DNA of 64,000 bases, from the NCBI GenBank assembly GCA_946807835.1, contig OX327693.1:3489501-3553500 (forward strand), read 5' to 3'. The translations under genes and the position numbers were made by a program. The notes below the pieces were generated by a model that saw only the letters and a list, made by a program, of their open reading frames with translations, ran no database searches and was not told where the DNA came from. The stretch comes from Ailanthus altissimus (taxonomy: Eukaryota > Streptophyta > Magnoliopsida > Sapindales > Simaroubaceae). How positions within the stretch are numbered: position 1 is the stretch's first letter; each line of letters begins with the position of its first letter. Below, in pieces: positions 1-11,218 of the stretch.

Positions 1-771
1 ATATACACATAAAGATGTATATATATATCTATATACATATATATACATCCAAAAACATGAAATAAACACCAAAACAAAAAAAATTTCTTACCTCTCCCTT
101 TTTCTCCTTCCTTTTTTTCTTTCTTCTTTCTTTTCCTTAACTTTCTTTCTTCCCTTCTTTCGGCCACTTCTCTTCCTCTCTCTTTTTTCTTTCTTTTCTT
201 TTCTCCCTTCTTTGCTAACATTTATCTCCCTCTCCCATTTCTCACGTGCACTCATCCTTTATTCTAAACACTTCTCTTTTTTTTTTTAACCAATTAACAT
301 AATACAATTACCCTATTTTTACTTTTCCATAACCAATCACCATTAGCCATTTATCCCACTTTAATAACACTTGTCTCATTTAAAATAATATAATAATAAT
401 AAAATAAAATATTCATAATATCTATTATTATTATATTATTAAAATTAGATAAATGTTTATTAATTTATACTAACCATAGTTTACTTTTAACTCTACCTTG
501 GTTATTTCTTAACCATGGTTAAGTTAATAAATTAATAAAATAATAAATACGCGATTTTACTCTACTGCCATTTAACTTGTTCTACCAATCACCCATGCGG
601 GTTCTACATTACCATACTAATAGGTTAATATAATCACATTATAATATTATTCACAAGTATCACACACAAAAATATTTACAGTAGGGTCAAAATCAATTAT
701 CCTTATAGTATCTTTATCGCGATACTTCAAAATCTAGGTATCTACGATGTTCATAAGAATTGGATCTCACA
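1..771 (-). repeat. 3' LTR of the chromovirus, truncated by window start
   Basis: It ends at 771 in CA on the plus strand (TG on the element strand), directly beside a polypurine tract. Inside are an AT-repeat stretch at 1-45, a long C/T-rich tract at about 90-240 and AT-rich sequence to 550. Its element-strand start (TGTGAGATCC) resembles the start of the LTR at 8336 for about 100 bases; beyond that I see no similarity. Confidence 0.6.
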
Positions 772-776
772 ATTTA

Positions 777-785
777 CCCCTCCTT
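777..785 (-). other. Polypurine tract of chromovirus
   Basis: On the element strand this reads AAGGAGGGG. It lies a few bases from the LTR end at 771 and is followed there by TAAATTG. This is the expected primer for plus-strand DNA synthesis. Confidence 0.6.
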
Positions 786-809
786 AAAAAAAAATTTTGT
801 CCTCAAAAT

Positions 810-1010
810 TTAAATCGTACATGTCTCAAAGAGGTGAGGATGTTGTACTCGCATCTGATCTTCACTTTCCCACGTGGCTTCTTCTACTCTATGGTTCATC
901 CATAACACCTTCACTAATAGAATGTTTTGATTACGAAGCACTTGCTCTTTCCGATCTAGAATTTGTACAGGCTCTCTTCGTAGGTCAAGTTCTCGTTCAA
1001 TTCTACTAAC
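810..1010 (-). pseudogene. Chromodomain-like C-terminus of chromovirus integrase
   Basis: Translating the minus strand gives EPVQILDRKEQ, then LVKVLWMNH and VEEATWESEDQM, ending in HPHLFE and a TAA at 810-812. The VLW-NH--EEATWE signature is typical of the chromodomain-like end of plant chromovirus integrases, which is thought to steer insertion towards particular chromatin. The stretch itself reads through without a stop but is out of frame with the upstream integrase fragment, so it belonged to a now broken polyprotein. Confidence 0.72.
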
Positions 1011-1345
1011 TGTTCCCTTAGGATGTGCGAAGGATCTGCTATATACTTGCGAAGCATGGAAACGTGAAACACATCATAAATTCTGGTTAGATCTTCGGTT
1101 AACCGTAAACGATATGCCACATTTCCAACTCTTTCAACTATTTCGTATGGCCCATTATATTAGGGACTCAGCTTTCCTCGCTTCCTGAATCTTAGTACTC
1201 CCTTCCATGGCGATATCTTCAGAAAGACCTTATCACCAATCTGAAACTCCAAGTCTCTTATCTTATTATCTGCATAAATCTTCTGTCCATCATTAGTTAT
1301 TTTCAATCTCTGTCTGATAACTTGAATCTTTTCTGAAGTAATCAA
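1010..1345 (-). pseudogene. Integrase C-terminal (SH3-like) region, chromovirus
   Basis: The open part (1160-1345) contains IRQRLKITNDGQKIYAD, RDLEFQIGDKVFLKISPW and GVLRFRKRGKLSP, the conserved block after the catalytic core in Tekay-type integrases. Continuing to about 1010, the reading frame shifts, but GNVAYRL- and DVFHVSML-like blocks can still be read. The frame breaks between this and the core at 1388, where a stop-containing stretch intervenes. Confidence 0.8.
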
Positions 1346-1387
1346 GATAATTTCTAGGCCGATCAGCTTCCTTTCACCTACTTCATC

Positions 1388-1861
1388 CTAACAAACTGGA
1401 GTTTTGCACTTTCTTTCATACAATGCTTCATATGGTGCCATCCCAATGCTAGTCTGGTAGCTATTATTGTAGGCAAACTCCATTAGCGGCAGATGAGTAT
1501 CCCAACTCCCTTTAAACTCAATAACATATGCTCTAAGCATATCTTTGAGTGTCTGAATTGTCCACTCAGACTGACCATCTGTCTGTGGATGAAAGGTCGT
1601 ACTAAAACTCAATTTTATGCCTAAAGCTTTCTGTAAGCTGGGCCAAAATTGAGAAGTGAACCGTGGATCCCCGTCTAACACAATAGATACTGGAACGCCA
1701 TGGAGTCGTACCACCTCATCTACGTACAACTGGGCTAATTTATCTAAAGAATAACTACTTCTAATGGGTAGGAAATGGGCAGATTTTGTTAGTTTATCAA
1801 CAATTACCCATATTACATCATTGCCTCTCTGGCTACGCGGAAGTCTTACCACGAAGTCCAT
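1388..1861 (-). pseudogene. Integrase catalytic core, chromovirus
   Basis: This 157-residue open piece starts with MDFVVRLPRSQRG and carries the DDE core: VIVDKLTKSAHF (first Asp), LDGDPRFTS (second Asp; the family usually has SDRD) and GQSEWTIQTL (Glu kept, following Arg changed to Trp). The later EFAYNNSYQTSIGMAPYEALY block is also typical of Ty3 integrase. The catalytic triad looks intact, but the piece is cut off from its zinc-binding N-terminus and its tail. It was part of the pol polyprotein. Confidence 0.9.
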
Positions 1862-1999
1862 CGTTATTCTCTCCCATTTTCACTCCAGAATTGGAAAGGT
1901 TTGCAAGAGCCCTGCAGGTTTCTGATGCTCAGCCTTTACTTGCTGACAAGTTAGGTATCTTACGACAAATTTTGCTATATCTTTTTTCATACCATTCCA

Positions 2000-2770
2000 T
2001 CAATAGTGGTCTTTTAGGGTATGATACATCTTTGTGCTTCTCGGATGCATAGCATATGCAAAAGAATGAGCTTCTTCCATAATCTCTCTTCTTAACTCAT
2101 TTACATCCAGAACACATAACCTCTGACCTAAGGTCACTACTCCATCCTCGATCACTGAAAAATCTTTTCGCTGCCCTAACTCAATTTCACCCTTCAATTT
2201 AATTACCTGTGGATCTTGAGTTTGTAGTTCTTTGATCCGATCAACCAGAATTGGACGGACCTGAAATGTGGCTAATAGTGCTCCCGAATTTGACAATTTT
2301 AAATTTACACCTAACGACCTCAATTCTATCAACATTGATAGATATACGACCTTCAAGTGAGCTATTGAATCGACAGGCTTTCTACTGAGAGCATCCGCTA
2401 CCAAATTAGCTTTTCCCGGATGGTACTCTAGGGTGCACTCATAATCTTTAATAAGCTCTAGCCACCTTCTCTGCCTCATATTCAATTCTTTCTGGGTGAA
2501 CAAGTACTGTAGGCTCTTATAGTCCGTAAAGATTTTACAAGGAACCCCATACAAATAATGCCTACAAATTCTTATAGCAAAAACTACTGTAGCTAATTCT
2601 AGATAATGTGTACGATAATTCTGTTCATGCTTCTTTGATTGTTTGGAAGTATAAGCTATTACTTTCTCTTTCTGCATCAGTACACAGTCTAGACCATGCC
2701 TGGAAGCATTACAATATATGGTAAATCCGTCATTCCCTGATGGAAGTGTAAGCACTGGGACCAAAGTCAA
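2000..2770 (-). pseudogene. RNase H and integrase zinc-binding N-terminus, chromovirus
   Basis: This 256-residue fragment is RNase H (residues about 10-130) followed by a linker and the start of the integrase zinc domain (SFAYAMHPRSTKMYHTLK). RNase H motifs include YCNASRHGLDCVLMQ, ELATVVFA, IFTDYKSLQYLF and NLVADALSRK. The first catalytic residue, normally Asp in YCDAS, is Asn here, which would be expected to abolish activity. It joins neither the RT at 2948 nor the core at 1861 in frame. Confidence 0.9.
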
Positions 2771-3792
2771 CCTTCGCTTTAACTCTTCGAAATACTACTT
2801 GCACGCTTCCGACCATAGAAACTTCTCTTCTCTCTGGGTTAGTTTAGTCAGAGGAGTGGCTATCTTTAAGAATCCTTCTACAAACTTCCTATAATAGCCG
2901 ACCAAACCCATGAAACTACGGACCTCCGTCACGTTTGTAGGTTATCTCTAATTCACTATTACTTCAATCTTCTGGGGATCTACTGTTACCCCTTTTGCAG
3001 AGATTACATGCTCAAAAAATGTAAATTTATCTAGCCAGAACTGACATTTACTGAGTTTGGCATACAGCCGATACTCCCTCAATGTTTGCAAAACAATCCT
3101 TAGATGTTTTGTATGCTCTTCCTCATTGCTTAAATAAACCAGTATATCATCAATAAATAGTATCACAAACTGATCTAAATAGGATCGAAAAAATTTGTTC
3201 ATGAGATCTATAAAAGCAACTGAAGCATTAGTCAGCCGAAAAGGCATAATCAAGAATTCATAATGCCTACATCTTCCTCTCGGATCTTCAGTTGATGATA
3301 GCCTGACCTCAGATCTATCTTGAAAAATACTTTAGCTCCTTGTAGTTGGTCAAACAAATCATCAATTCTCGAAAGTGGATATTGATTACACATCGTTACT
3401 TTATTCAGTTCCCTGTAATCAATGCATAATCTCATACTTTCGTCTTTCTTCTTTACAAACAAAACCGGTGCCCTCCAAGGAGAAGTACTCAGTCTGATAA
3501 AACACTTATTCACTAACTCTTCTAGCTAAACCTTCAGCTCTTTCAATTCTAAAGGAGCCATTCTATAGGGTGCTTTGAAAATTGGTTGCGTTCCAGGAGC
3601 CACTTCTATTTTAAATTCTATCTCTCTATTTGGAGGCAAGCCCGGAAGATCTTCTAGGAATACATACGGAAACTCCTTAACCACTGAAATATCCTCCAAT
3701 TTCGTTCCACCGTCTCTTGCGTCTATGGCATAGACTAAGTACCCTTGATATAACTTTCGAAGCATCTTTCTTGCCCTCATTACCGACACCAT
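2771..3792 (-). pseudogene. Reverse transcriptase, chromovirus, in three pieces
   Basis: Three adjacent fragments make one RT. 3526-3792 has the protease-RT linker (EFPYVFLEDLPGLPP, EFKIEVAPGTQPI). 3250-3513 has [41 protein letters not shown] and [11 protein letters not shown], with one catalytic Asp. 2948-3253 has MPFRLTNA and the active-site box FIDDILVYL, followed by HLRIVLQTL. The active-site Asp residues are kept; the breaks are stops at about 3514-3525 and a shift near 3250. The thumb region to 2771 is readable only with stops. Confidence 0.88.
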
Positions 3793-4302
3793 ACTGGATG
3801 AAAGTGATTTTCACACCTTATAGAAAATAACTTCCATTTTACCTAAGCTATATAACCTGACTTCTTTCCGAAAGCAATCCACTGAGGCTCAATATTTAAA
3901 CAACCAATCTATCCCTAAAATCACATCAAACTCACTTATGGCCAGCACAATCAAATTCGCCATAAACTCTTGGCTCTCAATACTGATTTTACTACCCTTA
4001 TACACCCTTTCTACTACAATGGAGTCTCCTGTAGGAAGAGACACTACTATCGCACAATCTAATAATTAGGGCGCTATACTAGCATTTGTAGCAAACTCCA
4101 TAGAAATAAAAGAATAAGTCACTCCAAGATCCATTAGTACATAAGCATCTCGATCAAAAATTGACATCGTACCTGTCACAACTTCTGGGGCTGCATCCGC
4201 CTTTTGTTGGGTCACTACAAATACCCTAGCTTGGGTATGCAGTTTGCCTTGCGATACTCCGGATGATCCTCCTCGACCGGCTCCCCTACTAGGCTGGCTC
4301 AA
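3793..4302 (-). pseudogene. Retropepsin-like protease region, chromovirus
   Basis: The open piece 4066-4302 ends gag (ARVFVVTQQKADAAPEVVTG) and enters the protease with AYVLMDLGVTYSFIS. Family members usually have D-S-G-(S/A)-T-H here, so the catalytic Asp is kept but the following Ser is Leu (MDLG), making an active enzyme unlikely. Protease sequence continues to about 3793 with stops. Its role would be cutting the gag-pol polyprotein. Confidence 0.75.
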
Positions 4303-4320
4303 GCCGTTAGGCCTTCTGAA

Positions 4321-4620
4321 TTAGGGACCACCTCGAAATTGCCCTTGGTCGCCACTAGTTTGTCTAGGAGCCAGTGGTCTATCTTCTGGCTTACTACTAG
4401 CTCCATCATTCGAGAAATCTCTCATGTAGTGGCCTTCTTGACCACACTTATAACAACCGGTAGTCCCCTTCCTACAATCTCCCGGATGGGCCTTGCCACA
4501 TTTATTACACATAAAAAAATTCTTCCAACTCTCCTTAGTGCTTCTGAATCCGGCTGATGGTTGCCAAACAAAGCTTGGCTGGATTGAGCTCCTTGGCTTG
4601 GTTTCTGATTGCTGGACCAT
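4321..4620 (-). pseudogene. Gag zinc-knuckle segment, chromovirus
   Basis: It contains FMCNKCGKAHPGDC followed by GCYKCGQEGHYMRDF. The second is a CCHC knuckle (C-X2-C-X4-H-X4-C) in which the last Cys is replaced by Phe. CCHC knuckles bind the element RNA during particle assembly. A stop separates it from the protease piece by only a few codons. Confidence 0.85.
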
Positions 4621-4637
4621 GAAGATCTCTCCTTAAT

Positions 4638-5560
4638 TCATGTGAATTTACTCGATCCTCCTCGAGAACCACATGACCAACCTCTTTTCTCACCTTGTTG
4701 TTTCGGTTTAGGGATGGCCGTCATGCTTCTTTCAACCCAAGTTGCAACTTCCACTAATGCTCCATACTGAGTATAGGCTGCCGATACCACATACACCCTA
4801 ATCCGATTATTGAGACCCACTGCAAACCGGTTAGCCTTCTGCTCCTCATTATCAGTTGTAAAGGGAACAGGATAGAGGAGCTCCGAAAACTTCTTCTCGT
4901 ACTCTGCCACTGAGAAAGAACCTTGTTAGAGCTTGAAGAACTCTTCTATCTTTGCATCTTTATAACTTTTGGGGTAGAACTAATTTAAAAATTCATCTTT
5001 GAAAAGTGCCTAAGGCACCGCATCAGCATTCCTCCTTTGCAAGGCCTTCCACCAATCTTTTGCTCCTTCTTTCAATAGAAATGCGGAGTATACCACAATC
5101 TGTTCTTTAGTACATCCCATAACTTAAAAAATTTCTTCATTGTTCTCTAACCAGGATAGGGCTCTCTTGGGGTCTCCTGTATAGTCATAAGGCTTAGTGC
5201 CCAATTTCTTGGTGCGCTCAATGGACACTCTGGTCTCTCTCGGCTGTTGGATTGATGCTGCTAGTATCTGGCCCATTTGAGCTATATTCATATTTCCACA
5301 TTCTGACTCAGCAAGTTGAGACAACGCAGGAGGGGTCTGAGGCATAGAAACATTTATCGGCTCATTCCCCTGCTCCTCTTCAAATTCAAAAGCCTCCATA
5401 GCTGTTCTCCTAATACATAGGCCTTCATGACAATGCTTATTTTTTGTAAATTCAGTGATGCAAATAATTATTAAATGCAAAGAATTCAATTTACTAAACT
5501 AAAAAAAATATGCATGCAATTTCAAGAATCTCATTCTAAAAATGAACTTTTTAACTAAAA
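4638..5560 (-). pseudogene. Gag capsid region, chromovirus, broken
   Basis: 5124-5489 holds the gag N-terminus: MEAFEFEEEQGNEP begins at 5400 and the segment ends DYTGDPKRALSWLENNEEIF, a normal chromovirus gag motif. 4638-4910 holds the later capsid block (EYEKKFSELLYPVPFTTDNEE, RFAVGLNNRI, ALVEVATWVE). Between them, 4911-5123 reads as gag with stops. No AUG-to-knuckle reading frame remains. The likely gag start is the Met at 5400; upstream codons of the longer open frame are leader. Confidence 0.82.
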
Positions 5561-5574
5561 ACTTCAAAAAACAT

Positions 5575-5586
5575 GCTATAATACCA
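5575..5586 (-). other. Primer-binding site, tRNA-iMet type (decayed)
   Basis: On the element strand this reads TGGTATTATAGC, against TGGTATCAGAGC complementary to initiator-Met tRNA in plant retroelements. It sits three bases from the LTR end at 5590, exactly where a primer site is expected. Confidence 0.6.
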
Positions 5587-5589
5587 CTC

Positions 5590-8336
5590 TGACAGGACCT
5601 GCCTGAGACCCTTTACTATAGGTCTCAGCAGCCCTATCGGGCACCTCGATGAAAATTCCTCAGAATTTAACTAGGTAAGTTCAGAAATTCCTCGAGGCGA
5701 ACCCCTTTTTAGTTCTTACTATTACTGAGAAAATCTTAGAATATATACGAAAATCACTTTTTTAAATTTAAAAAAAATGGATAGAGTTTCCCATGTTTTT
5801 TTGAAAATCTAATACAAAACCTACAAAAAAATTGCACTTCTATTTCAAACACTTCTCAATAATACCAAATAGGACTTCCGATTCTTTCCAAGCTAAATTC
5901 AACACAACGCAATAATTTCATTTAAATCACAAAATAAGCATACTTATAAAAGTAAAAACGATCACCATAATATCAAAATCTCTTCTTGTTAGTTCAAAAT
6001 ATACATACAAATATATATGCCTATAATTACTATGCAGATAGCAAAGGGTGCTATTTAGCACATTTACATATACAAAAATGATCTTCAAATTTGGCCTACT
6101 AATCAGCTGTAAGAGAATCAGCAGCTTGCATACCGAGACCTGTACTTGGGAAGGGAGTTTAGAAAACATAAAATACAAAATGAGTGAGCTAAATAAGCTC
6201 AGTGAATGCATTTAAGATTTCAAATAAAATAACATTATGTACAAATAGTAAATTCTAAAAGACATACATAATCATACTTCTAAAATTAATATAAAGCTGT
6301 AAAACAGTTTCAAACATCATATGCTGATGAAAACTTGCCGAGCAGGTTTTATTTACATCTTTGAAAAACAATATCTAAAATATGTACAACATAATAACTA
6401 CCATGTACATATAAATGCATAAAATGCTATCAGTAGATCGAAAACTAGTAAACTCCTCGCTGGGCCATTTTCTTTCTAAATTGTACCAATGATAACCTTA
6501 AAACTCTATACTCACGCAGCGACTAACTAGCATTGCACACGTGAGTAGGTCACGGGGCACCTCAACTAGTAGCACCCACAGTGACATCTCACTAGCTATG
6601 TAACGGTATCTTACATTGCATACATATAGGGAGACAATACCCTGTACATATAGAGTGACTCACATGACTCGACATCCCGACTTCTCAGAGTTAATGATAC
6701 ACCCCCCATAACCTGCCCATGTGTACGAGATATACCGACCGGGTCTAATACAATCACCACCACTATAATCTGAGGGTACTAATGGCCTTTAAAATGAATG
6801 TAGTAATTTTAAAACTGTTTCTTAAACTGAACATGTAAAAGCATATCTATGGATATATATCAAGATCATAAATCATGTTTATGCATTGAAAGCTCATAAA
6901 ACATACATTTTTATTATGCAGAAACATAATAACCAAAAGATAAAAGAAATGACAGATTTTCACTTACAACCGTTCTGAGCTCAATTTTGCACTGAATTTT
7001 TGCTTCCGTTACTGCTCTCAGTTTTCTTCACCTACGCACCATAAATGACATTTAGAACCAAATCGAATGCTAGAATCTCATTTAACTACTAAACGCCATT
7101 ATCGGCATACAAAGCCCAGATGGATACTACTTTCCAATTTTCATTTACGGAGCCATTCAATCTTATCTAATTCACCATCTGACACCCTGAAATTTTTTTA
7201 ACACCCTATAACTCCTGTTGGACATAATTGCCCTTTACCTTTCCAAAATGGACAATTATGTCCTATTTTCTTCATATTTTATTTTTCCATCACCCATATA
7301 CATTCAATTTACATAAGGCACCATTTATACACCACAATTCAACCAAGCACACAGCCTAATCCCTAACTTCCCTAAAGTGACAGAATTTCACCCTAGATTC
7401 CAACAAATTTCTTTTCTCAATTTCTTGCTCCAATTACATCAAAATCAAGCCAATTTCATTCTAATGCCTTAATTACAACCAATTGAAGCCTCTACATTCA
7501 AATCACCCAAAGTCTTAATTCTTACCTTGCCAATTTCTTTAAATTGATGACTCCTTCAAGCTCCACACTAGAATTCAACTTAATCTAAACCAAGAATACA
7601 CACAAGAATATCAATTGAAGCAATCTTGAAAGTTCACTTATAAATCTCATAAAACAATGCTTCTGTTACCTTTTTTTTCTTGGATTTTCATTTATGGAGG
7701 CTTCAATTGAGCTTAGGAATTGATATGTAACCTTATTTTAGCTTGATTAAGTATGAAAAATAAAAAAAATAAAAAAACCAAAATTTCATTGTAGCAACCC
7801 CTCCCTCACTTGCACGAATTTGCTATCGCTTTTGTCCTAAGTGTTTGTTTTTGATCTCTTGAAAAATTTACAACTATTGACCATTTGGCCCCTCAACTTA
7901 CTCTAAATTTATAATTTGCCATTAGTTGAAAACTAAGTATAATTGGTTCCTTTGTAACTATCTAGTTAGAATAGTCTAAGGAACTAACTAGAATTCTCAA
8001 CTTGGCAATCCATGAGATTGTTTCTAATTGGTCCATTCTCTAATATATGGATTATGTTTTTCAACAAAGGCTTGTTCTATACATAACCCTTAAATGAAAA
8101 TTCATGTAGTAAATTAAAATTTTCTTATCTAAGCCAATAGAAAAAAATTTTAAAAATATTCTAGGGTCGTTCGACACTTCAATCGAGTGTGAAATTACCA
8201 AATTAGGTCTAATATCTCTCACGCGCACCATAAAATAAATATTTCTAAGAGGGTTAAAATCGGGTAACTCAAAGGTGTCTTTATTACTCTATACCAAAAT
8301 CGAGGCGCATACTACTAATAGGGATTGAATATTACA
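5590..8336 (-). repeat. 5' LTR of chromovirus, about 2.75 kb
   Basis: It begins TGACAGG at 5590 and ends ATTACA at 8336, with TG/CA ends. It is clearly related over its whole length to the solo LTR at 46635-49407, about 80 percent by eye in the first 200 bases. Shared blocks include the segments at 6450-6790 and 7190-7700. The next five bases are TATAA; no partner copy can be tested because the other end lies outside the window. Confidence 0.82.
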
Positions 8337-9495
8337 TATAACATTTAACGTAATTGAGAAGAGAATTGAATTTAGAATTATAATATTAAATGAAATTAGA
8401 ATTGGATTTGGAATTATAACTTTTAACGTATACAATAGATGTTATAATTTCAAATTTAATTTCAGTTTCAATTGCATTAAATATTACAATTCCGGTTCTA
8501 ATTTAATTCAATTTTAATTTTATTTATTAAATGTTATAATTCTAAATTCAATTTCAATCTATATTGCATTAAATTTTATAATTTCGGTTCTAATTTTAAT
8601 TTTAATTATATTAAAAGTTATAATTCTAATTCAAATTCGAATTTTAATTACATTAAATGTTATAATTTTGATTTCAATTCTAATTTTAATTACGTTAAAT
8701 GTGATAATTCCAAATTCAAGTTCAATCAACCAATTTACATTGAATGTTATATTTTTTATTCCACTTTTAGCTTCAATTATGTTAAATATTATAATTTCAA
8801 TTCAAATCAAAATTTCAATTATGTTAAATGTTATAATTTCAAGTTCAATTTCCCTTTCAATCACTATAAATGTTATAATTTTAAATCTAATTTCAATTTA
8901 AATTACGTTAAATATTATGATTTTAATTCTAAATCTAATTTCAATTACGGTAAATATTATACTTTCAACGTAATTTCTAACCCAAGTCCAAATTTAATTT
9001 CAATTACTTTAAATGTTATAATTCTAAATCTAATCTCAATCTCAATTACGTTAAATTTTAAAATTTTGAATCCAACTTTAATTTTAATTACGTTAAATTT
9101 AATAATTCTAATTTAAATTTGAATTTCAATTACACGAAATATTATAGTTTCAATTCTAATTTCAATTTTAATTACGTTAAATATTATAATTTTAAATCTA
9201 ATTTTAATTTTAATTACATTAAATGTTATGATTCCGATTCCAATTTCAATTTGCAAATACATTAAAAGTTTTAATTCTAATTTTAATTTAAATTTTAATT
9301 ATGGTGAATATTATAATTTCGATTCTAATTTTAATTTTAATTACATTAAATATTATAATTTTGATTCTAATTTTAATTTTAATTATATTAAATATTATAA
9401 TTTTAAATTTAATTTTAATTACATTAAATATTATAATTTAAAATATAATTATAATTATAATTATATTAAATATTATAATTTTAAATTTTAAATTA
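8337..9495. repeat. AT-rich minisatellite, unit about 40-50 bp, with orientation switch
   Basis: Roughly 25 imperfect copies of a unit built on TTAAATNTTATAATT followed by runs like CTAATTTCAATTTCAATTACG. At 8340-8430 the unit runs in the opposite orientation (cgtaattgag..., aaTTATAAyaTTAAA), then from about 8440 it runs forward to 9495. Towards 9300-9480 copies become more homogeneous (AATTTTAATTACATTAAATATTATAATTT-like). A short open frame over 9228-9491 is only the translated repeat. Confidence 0.8.
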
Positions 9496-10738
9496 GATAA
9501 ATTAATTCGCATATCGTGCAATGAGCCCACTCTAATACCAAATTAAAATATCCCACTAGCTATAATTGTTTTGTATTCAGCGATTTTGGATTCCGAGGAT
9601 TGGCAGTTCTTCCCAAATCCGATGCAAAGGAAAGGAGGATCCAACGTGAGATGGGCTTGAAGATATAACTAAGGGGTGTTGCATTAAATATGGTTATAGT
9701 GCCCACCTTGAATACTTTTCACATGATGACTATTGGCTTTGTTAATATTTTAACTTTTATAATAAGTTTAAAAAATATATAAAATAAGCATATTAATATA
9801 TTAAAATTAAAAAATTATACAAAGAACACAAAAAATTTAAATGAATTCACTTTAATTTAAATTATATTTATCGAATAATTTACTATTATCTTATAAAATA
9901 AATACAAAAGTATTTTAAATATTTCTTATGTGATCCTCACATAATTTTTCTTCTTTATAATTTTTTTATTGATTATCTAGCATCTTTATATAATGAGTAA
10001 TATTCTATTTTTTTTATTGTACTTGCATTCTTAATCCTTGTACAACTTAAACTCTATCTTTAATGTGATAAATTCTACACAGAAACTACTAATATATTAA
10101 TCTTTTAAACTAACTTAAATAAAGTAATTTAAATCTTCCTAAATAATCTAATTTATGGTACATTCACCGATCAAAGAATAATTTACTATTATCTTATAAC
10201 ATAATGCAAGAGTATTATAAATATATTTTTTGCGACCGTCACATAGTTTGTCTCCCTTGTAATATTTTCACTGATCCTCTAGCCTTTTTATATAACGAGT
10301 GACATTTAAGAGAAAATCTATCTTTGCTTATTGAATTTAGTGTGTTAAACCCTTTTTCCCATGGAAAGAAAAGGTGACAACTCATTGTTTAAAGAGGTGA
10401 CCCCTTTGAGAGTAAAAGTTAATTAATTTGTAGTTGTAATTTGTGGAATTTTTTTTGCCATTTTTTATTAATATAATTACGCATATATGTTAACTTAAAT
10501 TCGGGTATAATTCTGATTCCAAAAAAAAAGATCAAGTATAAATCTTGATAAGACACGACTAAGCAACAAAATAGATTCAGCTCTGTCCTCCATTCTCACC
10601 GAAAAGAGCTCCACTAAATCCTATTTTGTATTTTTCAATTGGAAAGGTAGAACCAATTTTAACAGAAAAAAAAAACACTAACTAACAGAAAGAAACTTGA
10701 GTCCCTACCCTTTCTCCATCCGAGATGAAGCTCCACTA
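9496..10738. other. Intergenic, AT-rich, with an internal direct repeat
   Basis: No gene seen. 9873-9997 and 10176-10301 are imperfect direct copies about 300 bases apart: both start GAATAATTTACTATTATCTTATAA and end near TATATAAnGAGTnACAT. The segment at 9496-9720, less AT-rich, may be unrelated single-copy or repeat DNA. 10560-10738 contains A-rich stretches next to the truncated copia LTR. Confidence 0.5.
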
Positions 10739-10779
10739 TAGGAATCATTCCAGAATAATTTTAGAATTATTCCTTAATA
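10739..10779 (-). repeat. Truncated 3' LTR of copia element 1
   Basis: Only about 41 bases match the other LTR (the TATTAAGGAATAATTC end on the element strand). Sequence further left is unrelated. The adjoining run of Cs at 10780-10787 is the polypurine tract on the element strand, just after the RNase H end. Confidence 0.7.
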
Positions 10780-10787
10780 CCCCCCCT

Positions 10788-11218
10788 CAAACTCAAGATG
10801 GCGCAGTGGAAGCAAGTTTGAGTTTGAAAACTAGAGCATGAAAATAGCGCGGAAGTAGAGATTTGGTAAAGATATTAGCAGGTTGCTCTTCAGATGAGAT
10901 GGAGTGGAGCATGATAGTGCCTTGAGAAATGTGTTGCTAAACAAAGTGACAATCTGTTTCAATATGTTTAGTCCGCTCATGAAATACATCATTGTGGGTA
11001 ATTCGAATAGTACTTTGATTGTCACAATAAAGAGGTGTAGCTCCAGTGTGAGAAATACCTATATCTTCAAGAAGCCAGTGAAGTTAGACAATTTCTTGTG
11101 TAGTATCTACAAGAGCACGGTATTCAGCTTCAGTACTCGAGTGAGCAATGGTTGTCTGTTTCTTACTTTTTCATGAAAGAAGTGAATCACCCAAGAAAAG
11201 ACAAAATTCAGTAGTTGA
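10788..11218 (-). pseudogene. RNase H of copia element 1, broken
   Basis: With two or three stops the minus strand reads [60 protein letters not shown] and ANIFTKSLPRYFHAL. These are the Ty1/copia RNase H signatures, ending just before the polypurine tract. It continues the RT frame at 11219 after a TGA. The YCDNQS residues of the active site are kept. Confidence 0.85.

Larger units (their letters stand above)
1..8336 (-). mobile_element. Degenerate Ty3/gypsy chromovirus (Tekay/Del-like)
   Basis: Read on the minus strand the order is 5' LTR (5590-8336), primer site, gag, protease, reverse transcriptase, RNase H, integrase, chromodomain-like tail, polypurine tract and 3' LTR (ends 771, cut by the window edge). 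That order, with integrase after RNase H, defines Ty3/gypsy, and the chromodomain-like end defines chromoviruses. The polyprotein is broken into about ten pieces by stops and frameshifts, so it is not autonomous. The two LTRs do not resemble each other apart from roughly their first 100 bases (see findings), so either they come from different families or one was replaced. Lineage is inferred from the gag, integrase tail and chromodomain style. Confidence 0.88.

Noticed and set aside
9228..9491. An 87-codon open frame rich in Asn, Tyr and Phe repeats
   Set aside because: It is the translated AT-rich minisatellite; neighbouring units break the frame and no start context or domain is seen.
8337..9495. 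CRISPR-like array
   Set aside because: Units are imperfect and continuous without unique spacers, and the DNA is plant nuclear.
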